Shown one piece after another: positions 1 through 11,666 of a stretch of DNA of 64,000 nt. Each line of letters opens with the position of its first letter. Positions within the stretch are counted from its first letter, which is position 1. The translations under genes and the position numbers were made by a program. Origin of the DNA: Gonatopus flavifemur (lineage: Eukaryota > Arthropoda > Insecta > Hymenoptera > Dryinidae); NCBI GenBank assembly GCA_018340375.1, contig JAFFJZ010000001.1:64596001-64660000 (forward strand). The letters run 5' to 3'. Below the pieces are notes generated by a model. The model was not told the DNA's origin. It saw only the letters and a program-made list of their open reading frames with translations, and made no database searches.

Positions 1-148
1 TGAAGTTAGTAGTCTCGGTATAAAAATTAATGCATGATGTAAGAAAAATTTGTAGCATGCACTGAGTGGCACTATGAGGAATGGACAAAAACATTGGGAA
101 TTTCAAGCATTCACCCTAACAATATACTTTAACGATACTTCATGACCC

Positions 149-251
149 TACTCTCTAAATTGGAAAGAGTGAAATTCCGCTCTTAGGCAGCCAGGAGGGA
201 AGTTATCTTTCCATTCGATTGGAATGATCACTCTTCCGTATTGAGAGAGTG
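149..251. mobile_element. Short fold-back element, TACTCTCT-ended family
   Basis: The segment begins TACTCTCTAAATT and ends with TTGAGAGAGTG, so the ends are inverted copies. The inside repeats the words AGAGTGAAATTCC and CACTCTT in both orientations. The same ends and internal words occur at 59933-60162 and on the outer ends of the large fold-back at 10998-15635, so this is one family. It is about 100 bp and non-coding. A TA next to the left end hints at TA target preference, but the right flank does not show a clean TA. Confidence 0.6.
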
Positions 252-845
252 AACTGATAATTAGATTTCTAAATATTACGCGGTTAAAAGTAAAATAAGT
301 AAACACATATTTTACTTTTTTTCTAGTTCCATTTTTTTTGTCGGTTGAAACGATGTTAGAACATCCCAAAAATAATTTTCCTCAATGAACGTTCCTTTCC
401 AGACAATTCGGCTGCATAGGAGAGAAACCTCAGTCAGAGTGCTTTCCATAAACTGCAATATTTAGGGGATTTTCAATGATTATTAGCGAGTTACTGTGAC
501 CGAACCAATCTAGTTTTCAAATTCTTCTCTGTTCCATAGAAATGCTGGCACATGAGAGAAGAGCCTTAGATTCAAATGCATTAATGAAATGAATTTTGTT
601 ATGAAGTTGGAACAACTGAGCATAATGCCATATTCAAATTTCATCACCAAGTATCGATTAACAATAATTGACGATCACAGCAATGCGAGTTGACGTGTCT
701 CATTGACAAAAATTCTTGTAACAGTTAATAATCGACCAGACATAAAAAATTGAAAATTACTTCCAATAGGAATTCTGTATATGCAAGTATTTGTGTCCTT
801 TACACTCAGTATTCAATTGTGTGCGAGAAAAGGACACAGATGGGG
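252..845. other. No recognisable feature
   Basis: AT-rich DNA without a convincing open frame, tRNA-like head or inverted repeat. I see nothing to annotate here. Confidence 0.5.
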
Positions 846-853
846 TTGCGTAC

Positions 854-973
854 GGTAGGGGGTCTTTTGGCCGAATCGACATAATTTAACAATCGCTTGT
901 CATTCCTTAGTGTCATCTGAAAGCGACTAGCGATTGTCAAATCATGTAGATTCGGCCAAAAGACCTCTTATCA
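854..973. mobile_element. Hairpin MITE with 8-bp target-site duplication
   Basis: The 37-bp arms at 861-897 and 929-965 are inverted copies with three mismatches; both read GGTCTTTTGGCCGAATC from the outside. The loop is about 31 bp. The element is flanked by the direct repeat TTGCGTAC at 846-853 and 974-981, an 8-bp duplication. Eight-bp duplications are typical of hAT-type elements, so a non-autonomous hAT-like MITE is the best guess. It carries no coding capacity. Confidence 0.75.
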
Positions 974-1178
974 TTGCGTACAGAGAGTTCCTGCTGTACA
1001 TATAAACTATGTAATCCTATTCCATACACGACAAATGAAATAAACGATTAAAATAGAAAGTTTGAACATTTCAACCAATTTTGACCAAATTGGACCGATT
1101 TTGACCATTTTAACTAATTTTATCCAGTGGTTTAGATAATATTTAAAAAGGCCGGCTTTTCTTCAACCCTGCTCTCTT

Positions 1179-1348
1179 CACTGAGAAAAGGCTTTAGCTG
1201 AAAAAGCGCTCAAGTACATTTTTGTAGTTGAAGTAGCCATATGTTCCATTGGAGTAGCTATGAGAATCACTGAGATAGCGAAAATATAGCTACTGTGACT
1301 AAAAACTGTACTTGAACTCATTTTCAAGTGCAGTAAATTTTCTCAGTG
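1179..1348. mobile_element. MITE with CACTGAGAAAA inverted ends
   Basis: Starts CACTGAGAAAA and ends TTTTCTCAGTG. Further in, CAAGTACA and AGTAGC words occur in inverted arrangement, so the whole 170 bp is an imperfect palindrome. The ends match the two MITEs at 49703-49954 and 50021-50218, which also begin CACTRAGA. Non-coding. Confidence 0.65.
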
Positions 1349-1412
1349 TAGCAATCCAGTCAGCTTTGGCAGCGAATATTTTGTTGAGTTAGCGAAAAGA
1401 TTCACTATTCTA

Positions 1413-2314
1413 TATAGGGTAAGGTTGGGTAATATGCCACCTCGGGTAATATGCCAATTTTCGATAATTTCATGTTCAATACACGGATATTTTTTAGGAA
1501 TACGTTGATTTGTTCATTTTAGTGCTTGCATCCATATGACAACAGTTATTTGTTTGCATGTCTTTGTTTATTCGAGAAATTGACGTAAGTTGAAAACACA
1601 ATGTCTTCCTGGAATTTTATGCTGTAACTCAAAAGTGAATTTTTCGTTAATGTTTATTAATTTATAATTGAAAGATGAATTATGATAAAATATTCCATCT
1701 AACAAATATTATAATTCCACAAACCATAAAGAATATCATTAATGGCGTAGAAAAATTCCTAATCATGATTTTTTTTGTGTATGGGGGTTAAATGCCAGTT
1801 TTCAATTTTGGTAATATACCACTATGCCACCAGTGCCAATTACCCCTAAAACAAATTATACAATGCAGAATTTAGCAAAAATGTAACGTTAAATTCCCCC
1901 AAGTGTGATATTTCAATGTCATTTGAATATTTTTTGTAATCGTTGATAATTTCACTTTTTCACACCAATATTCCACAATATGTGTCTATATTATACATTT
2001 ATGTTATATTTTCTAGGGATTTCTTATAATTATTCATTTCCATAGATTTTCGATCATTCATTCTCATTAAAGTCATTAGCCAAACGCTTATGGCATTTTA
2101 CCCACGCATAGGGGGTAACACGCCACTTTGGAGAGTTTTGGGAATTTCGATTTCACCGCTCAGCTATGAGAACCCTGATGCTGTGATGCTAATCAAATAC
2201 ACATTAATAATTATACTTTCAAATGGTATTATTTTTATTGCTATAATATTTGACGACTAGAAAATATTGTTGTTGGAACATTAAGTGGGGCATATTACCC
2301 CGCCTTACCCTATA
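1413..2314. mobile_element. Non-autonomous TIR transposon (GGGTAAGG ends)
   Basis: The left end reads TATAGGGTAAGGTTGGG and the right end, inverted, reads TATAGGGTAAGGCGGGG; the match continues into TAATATGCC for about 28 bp with few mismatches. The outer TATA may be a target duplication or part of the TIR, since it is self-complementary. The word GGGTAA(T/C)A(T/C)GCCA recurs inside near 1437, 1790, 1810 and 2110, so the element is built of degenerate copies of its own ends. There is no transposase frame. At about 900 bp it is probably a deletion derivative of a TA- or TATA-targeting DNA transposon; I cannot name the family. Confidence 0.75.
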
Positions 2315-5300
2315 ATACCTCCATCTCCTGCGACGGTGAATTTTTTCCTCCGTGTATATGAGACAGTGTGCAGTAACGAGAATATTTTGTGAAAACTGTT
2401 ACAATTGACACCAGTCTCCCCTACTCCAAAATATAAAAATGAACAACCTACTCCATAAACATGAATAATTCTGAAAACTTGATGTGATTTCACCTGGAAA
2501 ACCAGGAAGTCACGGAATCGTATTTCTCTCAATTTGTACAACCACTGGAAGTTTGTATTGTTGAAAATCTTCCATAAAATAACAATCAATTATCAAATAA
2601 TTACTAAATTTGTGTAATTTGTCAACATGAATTCCCCTCGCATCAACCCCTGGTATTCGAAAAGAAACTGTTTGGAACGGTCGATCGCGTTCATCTCGAG
2701 GGAGTTTGTAAAGTATTTTTGTCATACATGATGTCCGAATATCTGTATTATGTCGAGAAGATTCTTTCAGTCCTTCATTCGATGCTCCTGCATTTGGAAT
2801 TCCAAAAGCATCGATTGGAACATCTGGCGCGGGTGTCAAAGTGCAGGCAGGTTGCGTTCATCCAGACTGCCCTCTGCTGGTTACTCTTTTTCTTCTACCC
2901 ATCTTCTCTCTTCTTCTTTCTTCCCTTGCCCTTTCCTCCTCTTCGACGTAGTTGCACCCCCTGGTATCTAGTTACCAACAACGAGGAGAAAATCGAACCC
3001 ACCTGGACTCCCTACAAGGGTTACATATGAGTAGAGCTTCCCGCCCCTTCGCGGGCCCTCTTGTTGCGTTTTATTTTTTCTTTCTAAATATAGTATAACG
3101 TGTCTATAAATACAAAAAAAAAAAATTCGGGGAACTCTGGGGAAATACGATAAAATTCAACGTATGATTCGTGTTTTGAAATTTATTATACCCCCAGATG
3201 TAGTTGATATTCGTTTCTAAAAGGCAACAATTTTATTTTACTTATATCTATATAATTGTCGAGGGATAGAATTTCTCCTGGAGAGTAAAGAAATCATGCA
3301 TCTGTTTTATCTAAATCTACTCAGAAACGTCAACACCGTTTCATCTTACGCTGTCGATCCTGTCGACGTGATAAACATCTTTAGAACTAAGTGAAAGCAA
3401 ACGAATGTCTTTTTTTTTTCTTTTAAACGCATCACTTTCAGACGCATGTAAAAAAAAGTGATTGAAAAAAAACACTAAAGCAAATAATAAGGTAAATGAG
3501 AGTTCATAGGAAGTTATTGATTCGAAAGATCGAACAGTTTCTGTCCTTGCCTCTATAGCACCCGTTGCTATTTTTTGCTGTATAATGGTTAAGTACACAC
3601 AAGAGGGAAAAAAGGGAAAAAAAAGAGAAAAGAAATTGGTCGATCCAGGTAAAATTCGGGGTCTCGTTAAGAAAACAAGTTCCACACGTTCCTTTTTTCA
3701 AACTCGGAGCCACACGGGTTGGTATCCGATTCGGATGTTTTGAACCCCATTAGAGATGCGCGTGCAGATACGAATAAGGGTTGAAAGGAATGCCGACGAC
3801 CAGTTCCTCTCTCCCTGCACAGTGGCTGGATTTAGCTGCGGCGGATAAAGCCACCCGCATCTCAGATATACAACGATTATATTCTCGTTTTGGGAAACAC
3901 GCGGTGTTGTGATTCTTCTCTCGCACCTTTCCCATTTCCGAGAAATATACAGACGATGACAGGAGCGAAGAGAAGAATGTCTGAAGAATAATCTAGAATT
4001 GAATATTGAATTTACGTACTTTTCATCCTGCGTTTTATCACCTACACGAGTATGTATGCATGTATATATGTAATATAAAACGTATGCAGTCAAGCGAGCA
4101 CCTGGAGGATGTCGCGTGCCATTAAGGGTTCTCGTTGAGTAAACGTTTCAGAGGATACGGTTCGGTACATTCAGGACGTCCTCCTTCTAGCAATAAAGAT
4201 TCCTTAAGGCTCTCTAACCTTTTCTCTCTTTCTCTATATCCGTCTCTCCGTTGTTTTCGCAAGAAGGCACTCGAGCCTCCAATGGCGCAATCAACTGATA
4301 TACGTACGCGTGTGCGTGCGTGTCTCCAAGTATTGCCAGCAGGATCGGCCTTCCTGCTTGGAGTTTCCTGGATGATGAAGGGCACGCGACTCCGACGTAC
4401 AGCTGCTTCCTGTCTATCGTGCTCCACCTTCACCTTCTCTCACTTCTCTTTTCACGAGCCATGCGTTCTTTACTCACTTTATATATCACGTCTCGACCCG
4501 ACTATGGTACTTACGATCTCCCTCTAGTTGAATCTGACACCCCTTTCAAGTGTATATGTGTATACATAAGAGGAATTCTTGTTTGAAGAATCATTACGTG
4601 GTAATGAACGTTGATTATTTTACGAGTCTTGTAACTCTAAAGTGAAAACTCGAAAGGTCTATCGAGTTCAATTCGAGGATTTCATTCAAAACCACATTTT
4701 TATGCAAAATCGAAGACATATATTTGTCGTATATCTTGTTTGCTCTTTTTCAACATTTAGTTTGATTTATTGTAGTTCACGTTTGATCGAAAAATCTTTG
4801 AAATTAATATAAAGAATCATAGGATTATTCAGGAGGACGAAGAGCAGAAATAAAATTGCAGAAAAGGTGAAGCAAAAAGAATGAAATGTAAAAGAAAGAA
4901 GGAAACCGGGCACGTGGTCGGACTATCCGGCTATCCGGATGGTGAAATAAGAGACCGGAAGCATCTGGGGAAAGAGAGGATGGGAGAGAAGGACAGGGGA
5001 GAGGAAGTCGCATTGTTTGTTCGAGCAGAGCGCTTTATTAGAACTGCGATTGGAGTAAAAGCGGTGGTACGGCTTTGTATGTTGTGATGTATACCTACGT
5101 ACAAATTACCTTTTTTAAGAGGTGTAACAGGGTGTAGTGGTGGTTTCCTACAGCATATATCTCCCTCCTTTTTCTTTTCTTTTTCTTTTCTGTGATTTTT
5201 GTAGACTTCTCCCCACGACGTTCTTCTTCTCTTGTTGGTTCTCGTCGTTCCCATCAATCGCTATCCTTGTTTTTCTGAACAAAGCTGCGTGAAACAGAGA

Positions 5301-6244
5301 TGCTTTGTTCTTTTTCTCCCGCTCGATTAGCTTTAAGACCAGAACAAATAAATGTTGTAAAACCTTACACCGACGAATCAACAACCCAAGTTCCACGGGG
5401 TTTATAATTACGTGTACAATTTGTGAACGTGTTGATTCATTCTTTATTTTTCTCTTCGAAGATCTTTCGAGACATTCGTTAAACGGGTTTAAAAATTAAG
5501 TAAGTTGAAAAACAAATTGCTATGCTGTTGGAGATTTTTTTCCGTCTCTTCGACGATTCGACAGTTGCGCTTGGTTGACAGATGATCTCATTCAACATGT
5601 AGGAGAACTATAGACGACATTCTTTTTACCACCTGTTTTTTGTCGAGCGTATTCTTAACATTATCAGAAATAATAATGTATCGCTGTCAGGACGGTTCTA
5701 TAGTCGCGTATGACAGGCTGACGGCTTCGAGCACGTACAAGTCGAATAGCCACGTGACGCATCTTTGACCGTCTGGCACTTTCTTATTTTCTAATAAACT
5801 GTAATTTACCCTGCGGAAATTGAATCTCACATCTCTCGAATTTTACTTCTGTCACCCTTAATTTACTGTCCAAAGATGGTGCACAAAAATATTCGAACCA
5901 GCTCTCAACGCTTGATTGTAGAGCCATTTATTTCCCCCGAAAATTCTGAACTGTTATTCGTTCGATTACAATGGAGAGAAAATAATTCATTCTCTTTTAC
6001 TTTTGACGAATTATAGACAATCGTGCCATAACTCAACAATTCTGGGGAATGAAAGAATTTTTAACACTCGAATATTTGAAAAAGGATTAACGCTGATTAG
6101 GGCTGGATTCGAGACTCTCGAATGAAACTAACAAAACTGAATTTCACTAGTTCTAATGCAAAATTTCTTGGATCAATGTACGAATATTTCAAGAATGAAA
6201 TGGGAGAAAATTTTTGAAAATCTTTTTTCAATTTTGAACACTTA
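2315..6244. other. Gene-free stretch with a pyrimidine tract and an A12 run
   Basis: No defensible gene. A pyrimidine-rich tract lies at about 2880-2945. A short GC-rich hairpin (CCCGC, short loop, GCGGG) lies at about 3041-3055, followed by T-rich DNA and an A12 run at 3114-3125 that could be the tail of an old retrocopy, although no target duplication was found. Minus-strand frame 2839-2510 is a candidate exon only (see findings). Long C/T-biased open frames at 4.1-4.6 and 4.8-5.4 kb look compositional. Confidence 0.4.
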
Positions 6245-6492
6245 CACTGACAGAAAAACGACCTGGGTGAAAGATTCGTGGTCGCAATGACTTGAAATCT
6301 GGTTCGATTCACCAGGAAATGTGATGTCCAAAACAAGTGGTTGAAGCAAAAATTAACCACATTTTCCAGGTTGGAAAAGTCAGATCCTTTTCTGAGCGTG
6401 ATAACATCACAATCACATTTCCTGGTGAATCGAACCAGATTCCAAGTTACTGCAACCACGAATCTTTCAACCAAATCGTTTTTCTGTCAGTG
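6245..6492. mobile_element. MITE family A, copy 1 (CACTGACAGAAAAACG ends)
   Basis: Begins CACTGACAGAAAAACGACCT and ends with the inverted copy, CGTTTTTCTGTCAGTG, flanked on both sides by TA. The arms pair over most of the 248 bp: the words TGGTTCGATTCACCAGG and CCTGGTGAATCGAACCA face each other. A TA duplication fits a Tc1/mariner-type MITE. Open frames through it, on both strands, are chance readings of the arms and recur in the other copies at 23437, 37734 and 51876. Confidence 0.85.
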
Positions 6493-6744
6493 TAGGTTTA
6501 TTCAAAACTGTTGGAATCTCGAAAAAGGTCTTGTTTTGTCTTGTCTTGGTCTTGAGTGGAAAAAAATTGATTTATGTCCTGGATGCAATCAATATCAGCC
6601 ACCCAGACGTGTTATTTCCAACTGTTACATCCCCAGACTCGAACTTGCTGTAGAAATTTGTCTTCGAAGATTGTCAAATTGAATGATATTTACTATTTTG
6701 CTCAATAGTCTCGAGTCCACCCCTAACGCGAATCGATAATATCC

Positions 6745-7030
6745 CTAGTAGAAATTACTCTAGCCACCTCATAGTTGATGTCAAGGCCCTTTATAGTGAC
6801 TTTTTTCACTACTAGTACCTTGAAAAGTGCTCATACTCGCTCGAGTTTCAAAATGAAACCTGATTTAGCTCTGATTCGTTGCGTATCACGGAGAGAATCA
6901 GGTTTGATTTCATTTTTAACCCTGATCTCACCATGTTGTCAACCTGATCTTGTTTTAAAACTTCTCATTCGACCTGATTAAACTCTGGATCTTTGCGTAT
7001 TACGGAGTTGATCAGGCTCTAAAAAGTATT
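6745..7030. mobile_element. Probable remnant of a CTAGTAGAAATT-ended element
   Basis: The left end CCCTAGTAGAAATTA matches the left end of the element at 33277-33527 (CCCTAGTAGAAATTT). Both interiors are rich in CCTGAT and ATCAGG words in both orientations. Two inner blocks here repeat a TTGCGTATYACGGAG word near 6880 and 6993. No matching right end is visible; it may be lost or overrun by the next element at 7034. Confidence 0.45.
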
Positions 7031-7033
7031 ACA

Positions 7034-7422
7034 ATTAGGGGTGCACACGATATTCTCGTCGAGACTGAAAAAGAATACATCATCTTAATTTAAACGTGTT
7101 CCAATGAGGTATCCACCGCACAGAATTCCGACTTCGTATCTAATGAAACGGAATAATCGATCATTCCGATTTCATAAACAAGATCAACCAAGATATGCTT
7201 CCGGTATCGTTTGTCAGTCTCGTCTCGTCTCGGTGCAACGCTCAATGCAGATCTCGATATAGATCTTGATCATTTTCATTTGCAAGATCAAAACCTGTCA
7301 CGAATTTGTTCCGTCTGATGCGAAGCTTCAATTGAGTTTAGTAAACCATGTCTTACAAACAGTAGAATGATGAATATAGATCATTTTCCAAGTTCTTGAT
7401 GCGAGTCTCGTGTACCCCTAAT
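7034..7422. mobile_element. TIR element, ATTAGGGGT ends
   Basis: Left end ATTAGGGGTGCACACGA; the right end, inverted, reads ATTAGGGGTACACGAGA. About 16 bp of TIR match with minor differences, and the flanking ACA and TGT also pair. The 389-bp interior has no open frame of note and contains ATCTTGATC and AGATC words in both orientations. Probably a non-autonomous DNA transposon of unknown family. Confidence 0.6.
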
Positions 7423-10400
7423 TACAATTTTTCGACTCGGATCGGTATATCAACTTCCTGTATAGTGAAATTTTGCATGCATATGAATCAATACATCTTA
7501 AGAATGAAAGCGTTCCCTTGAATTGTAAACAATGATGCATCATGTTCCCCAAACTTTCATATAACAAACTGATTTCCAGTTCGTTTCAAGTTTCACGAAT
7601 ATAAAGATCATGATAATTTCTAAGATATTCGATACTGATCTCTGAACTCTAATCCTCACGAATAGATTGATCCATTTTCCTCGTATGAATTTGAACTAAT
7701 CAGTTCTTAATCCTTTCATTCATTTCCACACTTCCTCACTGCTGCTGGCGATAATCACTCCATAATCGTTGGCCTAATATCAGAAGGGAACTTATTCATA
7801 AACTGTACAGGAGGAAACGAAACAGTGCTTTCATCACTCGATACCAAAACGATCACGTTCGACATCATGACAATATTTGTTCGAATATCGTATCATCTCG
7901 TCTTGTTTGCACTTCCCCGCAAATGAGGCTGTTTCATGTAAATCCTCACGAGATATCTCACGAATGTGCTTGGAATATAGTCATTTGGAACAATCTCATC
8001 CGAAAGATTCTTCATTCGAATGATAAATAAAAAACACATGATTATTGAAACAACGATATTACCTTCACACCTCATTACAAACAAAGTGAAGTGAGAAATG
8101 TCTTTTGCTCGGAAAATTCTCTTCGATAAACATCCCTTCATTCTTCAATGAAAATATAACATATATTTTGTATTAAAAAAGCGGGGAGAAATCACGTTTA
8201 ACATCTTTGTCCGATCCTCTTATCTGACGAGTCAGTTTAAATTCTTCATTCCATTTCATTTCAATTTATCTCCTTACTTTTCCATCACGCCTTGGTTCAT
8301 ATTCTATTTTCACATTCAAGAAAATATTGCAATCGTGTAAAAAGGCTCTCCTTTTCTCCCTTTCTCTTTCTGTTTACGAACTCTATGAAGTGTTTTACCT
8401 TCCAACCACGACTTTTCAATCTCTCTTCCACGTAAAGAAATAAATAAAGAATCCGATGGAGAGAATGGCGAAGGGAGTTTGTTTGCTTGTTTATTATTAT
8501 TCTTTTATACGATTCACCAATACGGATGTTCATCCATGGTCGTGTTTCTGTCCCATGGGATTCAACAGAGCGACTTGCAAGAGTACTGTCACAATACCTT
8601 GCACATATCTTATCATTATTATATAACGTGATTTCATATTTTCCCGCTTCTAGTTGAGATTTTATAGTTCAGAATAATCTGCGACTAATACTATAATCTT
8701 CTTTCGCTTTGTGGTAAATCGTAACCATGGAAATTACAATTGTTGTAAAATTCTATCCAGCTTCGTTAATTCGTATTCTCTTCCGAACATCATAGATTCT
8801 TGGAATAGGAATCCAATCAAGTATTGTATACATACAATAAATAAGTTTACACAGTTGCGCGTGTATCCTGGTGTGAAAACAGTTGAAAAGTTTCCGCCAC
8901 GGAAGGTCGATGATTTATGAGAAATTTTGATATGTGTAGAAAATAGAGTCTTGGCCTCTGAAATTTTAGACCATTTTTTTTTTGGTATCTTTCTCCCTCT
9001 AAATTGAAAGAAAATACAAGGCGTTGGAAAAGAAGTAGAAGAGAAAAAAAAACAATTTGTAAGCCACGTGGTACGACCCATCCACACCCCCCATTTCTCA
9101 CCACCACCGCTAGAACATCAGGATGAGTTGGTAATTTTTGTTTTTTATTAGTTCATAAGAATACATAGAGATTGTTGAGTATTATTATCATTTAAAAAGT
9201 TCTGGAATTTCACAGCGAAATCCCGTAATTAGAATTTTATAATTCTCCATCGATCATCATTGAGATTGAAAGATTCATATCTCAATCAAGGAACAGCTTT
9301 TTCTTCGTCATTCTGAACAATGATCCAGACAGATGGGTTCGAGTGTCGAAATCCATTAGTCGATTGCGTGAAATTGCGGTTTTCGCAAGGACTCCACACT
9401 TCGTTTCAAAGTTTCGAATAAAAATATCAGGATAACATCATCAGGAATTCTTTTGTTCTTAATTGAAACTCCACGATGATTCGAAAAACTGACTACAGCT
9501 AATTTCGTAAAGCAATTTTCAAAGATTTCGAAAAAGCATGATCTATTTCAATGATGTCGCAATTATTCATTACCATTATTTTTCCTCTCTCCCTTCAAAC
9601 TCGTATTTTGCTGTTCGGTATATCGAGTGAGGTTGCATATAGCAGGGAGTCCAACGCCTTTGGCCACACAAGTTAGATTATACATTACGGTGCACGTGCC
9701 TGCACGCGACATGTTGCACGCGGTGGAAAGAAGGAAGGAAAGCGGCACGAGAGCGAAGGCCAAAGGCCGTGTGTAAGAAGAAAAGAGGAGAGAAAAGGGC
9801 AAGTGCTGGAGCGAAAGGAAGATAAAAGATGGGCAGGCTGCAGACGTTTCAGGCAGTTTCGAACGGCAACTTTTACCACACTTTTGATTCTTCTCTGATC
9901 TCCAACATCATCATCATCATTGTTTCCATTCGTTACACCTTGTAAAATGTTTTCCTCTTGATACGTTGGGCTTCGACTACGTAACTTTAGGTGAAAACAT
10001 ATTTGATCGCTGTACGAGGAGAAAGATGTACTGAAAATAATCAGTAGATTTTATAATGTAACCCTTGGTTGGCAGGCTTTGAATTGAAAGTCATTGCTCA
10101 TACGATATTTAATCCCCATCACGATGAAAATAATGAATGAAAATGAATGGGGAGAAGCTTTAGGAAGAGTTACTCGTCACCCTTTGACCTAAAACTCCCG
10201 AGTTAATCCTCGGAGTCCTGTCACATTCAAATTCTCAAACAAGGTTAGTGGTTTTCGATTCACCGCGCTTCGTGTATTTACGTTATATCACCTTGCGGTA
10301 TGAAAGTAAGGTACTAGGAGACATACTGTTAACAAACAACGAGTATACCCTGTGTGTAAACAGATGAAGGGATTACGTTCAGGTCTTTCTCATATAAACA

Positions 10401-10997
10401 CATGTATATGGATCTCATACGTAGAGAATATTATTTCAGAGGTAATCGAAAGAACATGAAATCGAGGGGCTGTAACAACCATTCTTGTAGTTCTTACATA
10501 TCAGAGGCGGGATCGGTCTTCGAATAGAGGTAAACGAACAGGGATGGAGAGGGGATGAGAAAAGGGGGAAACAACATAAAAATGCAAACGGCCGATCATT
10601 TGAATACGTATAGCTGGTAATTCGGACCAACTCGAGGATTGGGATAGGAAAAAAACACGCTGCCCTCCACCAGAGGTATCTACTACGTGTACCGGAGCGA
10701 GATGAGAAAGAAAAAAGTGGAGAAAAAAAAAAGAAACAACAAGCAAAGGCGACCCTAAAAAATAAACTTGAAAGAAAGAAAAATAGAAGAATGAGAAGAA
10801 GGGAACGAAAAAGAATCGAGAGAAGAAGGGTGTGTCCTATACAAATCTATTGAAGTATCGCATCGTGCATTTCTTTTTTCTTCAACATTTTTCATGGATT
10901 TTTTTCTCAAGAATAACTCGAGACGTAATTAGATTAACCCCGGTAGGATTAGATTTGGAGTATTATGCACCAAAATGTTTACCAGTACCTTGCGTTA
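7423..10997. other. Gene-free stretch
   Basis: No gene, SINE head or long inverted repeat seen. A short CAT microsatellite lies at about 9907-9921. A GC-richer patch with CACGTG lies near 9690-9850, and purine-rich DNA at 10690-10830. The longest frames here are antisense readings of purine- or pyrimidine-biased DNA. Confidence 0.45.
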
Positions 10998-11326
10998 TAC
11001 TCTCTGAATTCCTTGGAGTGGAAAGTTCACTCTCGAAGAGTGAAAATACTGCAAATCCAGGAAGAGTGAGATTCCACTCTTAGAGAGTGAAATTCTCACA
11101 CCAACAGAGTGAAATTTCACTTTCTTTTAAGGGGGTCAATACAATTGAACAAGCCAAAACGACACATTCGAAAAAAATTTTTTTTCATCAGGAACTTTGT
11201 ATTCAAAAACTCTGTGGGTTTGTTAACTCTTTGCGGCATACATTTTTCGGATGAACGGTTTCCCATGAAAACAGCCTTGATGAAAACATACGCTCGTAGG
11301 AAGCGCACTCGAAGCTGACGACCCAG

Positions 11327-11425
11327 ACAGCACAACGTGCCACTGGAACGTTTATGGAAGGTTTATAGAACGTAGGAGAGGTGTTCTGAACGTTCAGAAA
11401 ACGTCCCAGACACACATTGTGCTGT
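11327..11425. mobile_element. Small hairpin element, ACAGCACAA ends
   Basis: Begins ACAGCACAACGTG and ends CACACATTGTGCTGT, inverted copies with few differences. The inside has GGAACGTTTATGG and GAACGTTCAG words in partial inverted arrangement. It is 99 bp and non-coding. The ACAGCA-type end resembles those of the elements at 29792 and 31019, so a distant relation is possible. Confidence 0.5.
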
Positions 11426-11666
11426 TAGGGGAGAAACATAAAAACGTTCCAATCTTCTCTTGCCGGAGCGTTTAATAATTGCTTGTTGTAGAGTATTAAA
11501 ATTATATGTTATCAATACGCTTTATAAACATTCAATGCCGTTTTGGGAAGAGTATTGTTACGTTCGATGAGAGGTAATGCGAATCATTCCATACAGACTT
11601 TGAGTATCGGCTTGGAACCATCAGGAATAATAGCATTCCATAGCTGAATAGGTAAGGCGCTGGATT

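Noticed and set aside
3041..3125. GC hairpin followed by T-rich DNA and A12, as a terminator or poly-A signal
   Set aside because: The hairpin stem is only 5 bp, no gene leads into it, and no AATAAA with a target duplication could be tied to a retrocopy.
6097..6682. Frames containing VNRTRFQV-type peptides, repeated at 23594 and on the minus strand of 37882-38349
   Set aside because: They are translations of the arms of MITE family A, not a protein family.
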